Assembly: GCF_901000735.1 (NCBI RefSeq)
Contig: NC_081541.1
Span: forward strand, 41,509,021-41,573,020
Length of the DNA: 64,000 nucleotides
Source: Corylus avellana
Lineage: Eukaryota > Streptophyta > Magnoliopsida > Fagales > Betulaceae
Reading direction: 5' to 3'
Shown: piece by piece, positions 58,239 to 64,000 of the stretch
Position numbering within the stretch: the stretch's first letter is position 1
Layout: every line of letters begins with the position of its first letter
Translations under genes and position numbers: made by a program
Notes under the pieces: model-generated
What the model was told of the DNA's origin: nothing
What the model saw: the letters and a program-made list of their open reading frames with translations, nothing else
Databases searched by the model: none

Positions 58239-59701
58239 CTGTGTGTGTGTGTTTGTGGTGGTATGATAATCGTATAGCAATATGCATAATAGAATTTTTC
58301 TTATTGATTTTTGATGAGTTGAGTCATGGACTCATTGGGGGGTGGCAATTTGGTTATTTGTTGGTGAGAAAAGGGTGAAATCTGAACATGGGTTTGTGGT
58401 GTGGACGTGTTTTTCAGAAGCAAAAGCTGGCGTTGGCAAAGCAGCTGAACCTGAGCCCGAGACAAGTGGAGGTGTGGTTCCAGAACAGAAGGGCAAGGTG
58501 AGAAAATTCTCTACTGAATCAATGGTATTGTTGGTATTTCATGCAAGGGCATATAGGTGCTCTCATTAAATGTCCTGCATAAAGGATGTTATGGTCTTTT
58601 TAATCTAAATAAAAAGAGCCAGTGTTTGTAACACACTGCCCTTTTACTTTCATAAGTTTCATATGTGAGCATTCAATGGGATACTTCCAAATTTTGGCTG
58701 TTTTCATCAATGGCATTTCTTTTAAACTGTTGGTTGTAGCAATGAATAACTCCAGCAATAACTCTCACAGAATTAATGGTGGATTTGTATTGGATCTCTT
58801 TCAGTCCGTTACTCCCACAATGTTACCTACCGGGTAATAGGTCAAAGAATAAGTCTATTTTGTAGACTGTTATACGATTGCTATATAACTGAGATATCTA
58901 CCTTTAAATCAGTAAGAGCTTGTAAAACAAAAAAATTTATGATCGATTTTCTTTGATGTATCGTCTCATTTGTATAGCAGCCGTATAATAATCTACTGTG
59001 ACAAAGTCTAAACTTCATTTTCTTGTCGTATAATAATCTACTATGACAAAGTCTAAACTTCATTTTCCTGTTCTTTTTTCATTCAATTTTTATTAAAATC
59101 AACTGTTAGATTTGTACAACCCACGTGGGTGAAAGCGTGGGTCTTATTTTTTTAGGTCAAAAACCTAGGGAGATATACAACACACTTCGATAAGAGTAGA
59201 GTTTTGCTCTAACGGGGTTGGGCGAGCTTCTTCCGATCTGGCTTTTCTCAAGTGAAAAAGGTCTCGGATGTCATAACATAACAAGTCTTTCTTGCTGTAG
59301 TTTCAACATTCACTCAATTCTTTTTTATGTGAAATTGATGCAGGACCAAGTTGAAGCAAACGGAGGTGGATTGTGAGTACTTGAAGAGGTGTTGTGAGAA
59401 CCTAACAGACGAGAACAGGCGGCTGCAGAAGGAGGTGCAGGAGCTTAGAGCACTGAAGCTCTCACCACAGCTCTACATGCACATGAACCCTCCCACCACG
59501 CTCACCATGTGCCCTTCGTGCGAGCGTGTGGCCGTCTCATCCTCCTCGTCCTCCTCCGCTGCCACTTCCTCTGCGGTCGCTCCAACCGGCTCAATCCGCC
59601 ACCCAATGGTCCCCAATGTCCAACGGCCTGTACCCATCAACCCGTGGGCGACGTTACCGATCCACCATCGATCGTTTGATGCCCCAGCTCCGCGGTCGTA
59701 A
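57318..59701 (+). CDS. HD-Zip class II transcription factor, HAT3/ATHB4 type, 4 exons
   Basis: Exons 57318-57504, 57829-58133, 58418-58497 and 59344-59701 total 930 nt, giving 309 residues; introns are GT-AG. The N-terminus [14 protein letters not shown] with LSLSLG (16-21) contains an EAR-type LxLxL repression motif. The class II N-terminal word [15 protein letters not shown] is present. The homeodomain spans about 139-193 with WFQNRRAR; the leucine zipper has Leu 204, 211, 218 and 225; and CPSCE (247-251) is the redox-sensitive class II signature. The C-terminus ends FDAPAPRS. These proteins bind CAAT(C/G)ATTG as dimers, usually repress transcription, and act in shade avoidance, leaf polarity and meristem development. 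The MGE(K/R)DDGLGL start places it nearest Arabidopsis ATHB4/HAT3. Upstream DNA is duplicated (see 48590 and 52930). Confidence 0.95.
58206..58234 (+). repeat. (AT)n microsatellite in HD-Zip intron 2
   Basis: About 14 AT units, followed by a short (TG)n run at 58240-58254. Confidence 0.9.
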
Positions 59702-60209
59702 TTGTGGGCTCGAGTAAGGGCATTGTGGGAATTAGGATGAAATGGGATATAATGGTTGTTAGGAGATGATTTTATAAGTCAATTAAGGCTTGGGATATCT
59801 GTTTTCTTGAGTCAAGTCTTAGATAGAGTTGGATATGAAGTCAAGTCTAGATAGAGAAAAAAAAAAAAAAAAAAAAAGGTTGTATGCAGTGGACAAGAAA
59901 GAGGCAAGTTGGATGACTTGAACTACAATAAAGAGGAATCTAAAGTCTCTTTTGATTACTTCCGTTTTCCCATGATCATGAAAATTTACAAATAACATAT
60001 ATTTTAATTAAATAAACACATTTTTCTGAAATATATTAAAGTGGATCAACAAACCATGGATTCAATTTTGAAGGAAAAAAAAAAGTATAAAATTTAAGAC
60101 TAATACAAGAAATGGAAGAGATAAATGTTGTTTTTATTTTTTATTTTTTAACTTTATTTTGATAATAAAGAAAAATCATAGTCTATTTGAGTAATGTAAT
60201 TTAGTAGAC
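59702..60209. other. 3' region of the HD-Zip gene
   Basis: Probable 3' untranslated region, with an A run at 59857-59877. No further gene. Confidence 0.5.
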
Positions 60210-60379
60210 GAGTAATGTCAAAAGAAAGACTTCTGTTTCTTCAAAAGTGATGTGATTTTTAAAATTACTATTAGATTTGAAATGAATTATTATTGAATTA
60301 TAATCTAATTGTAATTTTAAAAGTCATTACTTTAAGAGGGACAGAAAGGGGGACATAAATCTTCCCTTTAGCATTATTC
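60210..60379. mobile_element. Mutator-type MITE, 170 bp, perfect 10 bp target duplication
   Basis: TTTAGTAGAC at 60200-60209 is repeated at 60380-60389. The ends GAGTAATGTC and GCATTATTC are inverted, and the arms GTGATGTGATTTTTAAAATTAC / GTAATTTTAAAAGTCATTAC pair. Same family as 21935-22128. Confidence 0.88.
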
Positions 60380-60389
60380 TTTAGTAGAC

Positions 60390-61503
60390 TGTTATACGAC
60401 ATGAATGATGTGGCAGAGAAAATCAGTATTTGACTTTTGTTTTATGAGTATTAATTTAATAATTAAATTTTACTGTCATATCATCAAATTGTATTAACAA
60501 AAAATATCAATCTATTAAACAACCTTACTATTGCAAGATTAATAGAAAATGTAGAATTATGTGCTAAAGGAGAATGGGACAACTTGACATAAGTTGTTGA
60601 CAAATTGATGGAGGGCATATTGTGTGTAAATGGTTGTCAATTAGGGTTTGATTGGATGATTTGATTCCTGCTATTCCTTGTCAACCCCAACAACTATAGA
60701 ATAATGCCATTTTTTTAAAATTTTTTTTTTTTTGAGCTATAGAATTTAGGGATTGACTACTTTATGCTAATTCCTTGAGCATGAATTAGTGACAACACAG
60801 AATCTAACTGTTCCAATAACCACTATCAATGGCTACCAAAAGTTGGACAATATCATCTAAAGTCCAATTTATTTAATGGGGATAAAAAGTTATAGGACCA
60901 TCTTAATGCCTATTTGTCCTTAGGTTTCGTAAGTCAAAAGTGCGATCGGGAGTATATTTTTAAAAAATTGCGATTTTAAAATGTTTTTTTTTAAAAAAAA
61001 AACTGCCTTTTCAAACTGCAGTCAAAGTAGTGCAATAATTAAAACCCATAATTTTAAAAGCAAAATTGTGATTTTATCAAACGCTTGATTGTGTTTTTAA
61101 AACTCGCACGTTTTGAGACTACAAATCTAAATGAACCCTTTAGAAGCTCAGCTTCTCTTTAGTTTCAAACCAACATGTAACCTATGTAATGCATTTTTAT
61201 TTTATTTTTGGTCACAATTATATATAAATGTTTGTTTTAAAAAATCTACAAAGTCTACAAGGTTTAAAAGATTAAAAAAGAAGAAAGAAAGAACACAGAT
61301 TTTACAGTGCAATTAAAGACGAATCTCACAAAAAGTAGATTTTACAGAAAGCATAGGTCTTGCAATTTTCAAAGTGGCGAGGATTCTTTTCTTACTAAAT
61401 GTTCTATATCCAAAACCAAAGAATAACTTTCTACATAATTTCTTCGGAATGCTTATCTAAATATGTGATTTTTTATGTCGACAGGTAACAATTTTTTTTA
61501 AAG
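60390..61503. other. AT-rich DNA, no gene
   Basis: Short frames only. Homopolymer T run at 60720-60733. Nothing further can be supported. Confidence 0.5.
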
Positions 61504-61963
61504 AGAAAAAACATTTTACTCCCCCAACTATCCGTTTATTTGCACTTTAATCTTCAATGTTTAAAAAGTGATATTTGATCCTCCCAAACTTTCAAATTGT
61601 TGCAATTCGACAATTTCGACTTTTTCTTTTTTCCAAAATGCCCCCATCCTAAATTTTAAAAAATAATAATAATAAAAAAATTAAAAATTAAAAATTAAGG
61701 GGTGTCCGATCTGAGGTGGCCGAAGCCACCCCTAAGACCAACTAGGGTGGCCGGCCTCCCCTTAATTTTTAATTTTTTTGTTTTTGTTTTGTTTTTTGTT
61801 TTTTTTTTTTTAACTTAGGATGGGGGCATTTTGGAAAAAAAAAAAGTCAGAATGGTCGAATTGCAACAATTTGGAAGGTTGAGAGGGTAATTGTCACTTT
61901 TTAAACATTGAAGGTTAAAGTGCAAATGAATTGATAATTCAAGGGGGTAAAATGTATTTTTTC
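61504..61963. mobile_element. Foldback MITE, 460 bp, with long well-paired arms
   Basis: The left arm (GAAAAAACATTTTACTCCCC, then TTTGCACTTTAATCTTCAATG) pairs with the right arm (CATTGAAGGTTAAAGTGCAAA, then GGGGGTAAAATG and TTTTTTC). The central part also folds (AAAATGCCCCCATCCTAA / TTAGGATGGGGGCATTTT) around a GGTGGCCGAAGCCACC core. No reading frame. Confidence 0.88.
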
Positions 61964-64000
61964 ATTTTTTTAATAAAACAATTTCCATTTCTTTTTGAAA
62001 TAAAGCGATATATATATATATCCTAATAAAATGTGCTTGTATATCACTATTATTCACTAATAATCCCTCTCGCGTTATATTGCAACTTCAACATTCATCG
62101 ATTCAAGTCAATAAAATTTACTCTAATTAGTCATTTCAATTCACAACTTACTCATCAGAAATCATGACTCCCATTAATATGAACATTTTATTTTTTATTT
62201 TTTATTTTTTATAGAAAAATGCTATACTAACCAAATTCTCTTCAAGTGATACCACTATCTTATGAGATTTATTATTTTAAGAAATGTGTTACTGAGATAG
62301 TAGTGACACATCACTTAGCAATTATAGTCATTTTAGTTACTCAAAATACAATTTTTTGTATTTTAGCTATTAGTTTTTTACTACAATCTCCACCAGAAAC
62401 ATCTATTCAACTCTCTACTTTCTTTAAATCTTGTTTTTTATCCTTACTTTGAAAGAGAGAGAGAGAAAGAGGGGAATAATAATAATAATAATAATAAAAG
62501 CTTATAATGTGCTACAGTAAACTTTCATATTAAAACTGTTGCTAACTTTTATTTTAAAGCGTATATTGAAAGAGAACAATAGCCCATTATATTTAACTAT
62601 AAAAGGGTCATTTAGAGCATTTGACAATAACCCACTATCAAAGAATACCTCCTATCAATTTCATAGTCTTGAAAAATATATACATCTGACCTATTACTTT
62701 ATTTATCTTATTATTATATTCCATTCCCACTCTTAATCGATGCTTGTAATTAATCACTGATCTACCTATAGGAAGATAAGTATGTTACTTTCTTCATGTT
62801 TACCTACATAAAGAACTTAATTGCATCATAAATTTTCAAATGACGAACTCTTAAAAGTTTTTTTTGCCATTATAAGCCCCAATGAACTTCTTAGCACAAT
62901 TTTGAAGACCAAGATGATATTCATAGAAAGTACTGTTATTTTTCATATTTATTTTGTACAGGTTGATGTGATGTATTTTAAGTGGCTTCATATATTAATT
63001 ATAATGTATCAATCTACGATTGGTTGTGACATGAATCTATGTGTACATTTAAATAAATTTCTATCAAACGGAATGGTGACAACATGGACCATTTTAGACA
63101 TTTAAGTTACTTTGGTTGCTCCATGAATGAGTTTGGTACAGCTTAAAACCCTAGGAACTAAATAAGTAATTTTTTTCTTCTTTTTTATTGTTCAAATATA
63201 AATTTGGATTTGGGTTTGTTGCGTAATTTATAAAATATTTTATTTTTAAATTTTTAAACTTTAATTGTTTCAAATAATTCATTTAATAGCTATAAAGTTA
63301 TTAACCAGACCATTAGGCATAATCTTTTAAATGATAAAAAAACCCTTGAACATTGATAAATATACTATTGTGTAAAACATAAATCTTCATTCACAATTAA
63401 CTTCATCTAGTTACTTTCTCAGTGAAAAGTTGAATTTGTAAGCTTCATTAATAATTTTCATAAATAGCATTCCTACCTTCAAGTTTAAATTCTTCATTTC
63501 ATGAGCATTGGGATATGCATGAAAATTGTAATAATTCTCGAGAATTTTGTCCAACAAATAATCAAATTTTCACAAATTTTCAAAAATTAATGATTCACAT
63601 CCTGAATTCATGTATAATGAAGAAATCCTTAGGACCTGTACAATATCCAATACTTCTTATCAGCTAAAGGAGGTAATTCGACCACCCACAAAGCAATTTT
63701 CTTTTAATATTCAACACAATATGAGCCATTCATTTTAAATCAACGGTCCAAATAAAAGATATTGCATCCGATATTAGGATCTTAATTCAAACCGATATGA
63801 TGTAAATTTATGGGAAACAGCACCAGCCAAAAACACCAGAACCAAAGTTGCAAAGAAATAACAGAAAAACAAAAAAAAAAAAAGACAGGAGGAATGGAAA
63901 AGGCAAGGACACATCATAAAATAAAACAAACGAAAAATTGATGTGTCACAAAGATAGAAGAATTATTCTACACATAAATTTATGTTCTTACAAGTAACGA
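61964..64000. other. AT-rich end of window, no gene
   Basis: A (TAA)n microsatellite lies at 62476-62497. The frames at 62246, 62539 and 62821 have no family features, start codon context or codon pattern that would support a gene. No feature reaches the window edge recognisably. Confidence 0.5.

Overview
This is a window of plant nuclear DNA, most likely from a woody eudicot (probably a rosid; I cannot name the genus). The evidence is GT-AG spliced genes of plant families (HD-Zip class II, mTERF, KH, AATF/BFR2), AT-rich intergenic DNA, and plant-type repeats: LINEs with DUF4283 and zf-RVT domains, hAT elements starting TAGGGGTG, foldback MITEs, a TRIM and tRNA-derived SINEs. No RNA gene, CRISPR array or prokaryotic feature was seen.

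Layout. 0-6 kb holds repeats, a nested hAT element, and the first of three related genes for small secreted cysteine-rich proteins (4011, frameshifted at its end). 6.06-7.74 kb is an intronless mTERF organellar protein gene on the minus strand. About 10.5-28 kb is a direct tandem duplication: unit A (about 10.49-22.52 kb) and unit B (about 22.53-28.04 kb), each carrying one intact copy of the secreted-protein gene (17131 and 23772). Unit A is about twice as long, largely because it has taken up a 3.5 kb LINE, a 0.96 kb retroposon, a hAT element and two MITEs. Unit B carries a TRIM. Each unit supplies empty sites for insertions in the other.

28.9-40.3 kb is the gene-rich core: a three-KH RNA-binding protein (8 exons, 356 aa, plus strand) converging on an AATF/BFR2 ribosome-biogenesis protein (13 exons, 384 aa, minus strand). 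All splice junctions were placed by hand, and both reading frames close exactly.

40.5-57 kb has no recognisable intact gene. It contains two nested hAT elements, a dead LINE 3' end, a 1.6 kb Mutator-like element built from four foldback units, clusters of G-boxes (CACGTG), and a duplicated block. The second copy of that block ends just upstream of an HD-Zip class II gene of the HAT3/ATHB4 type (57318-59701, 4 exons, 309 aa). The block appears to be a duplicated upstream regulatory region without a second gene. From 59.7 kb to the end there are only AT-rich DNA and MITEs.

The genes do not form a pathway. KH and AATF act in RNA metabolism and ribosome assembly, mTERF in organelle gene expression, HD-Zip II in shade and auxin-linked development, and the secreted proteins have unknown roles. 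The strongest leads are the secreted cysteine-rich family with its tandem expansion, the duplicated HD-Zip upstream region with differing G-box content, and the pair of tandem units that record insertion history.
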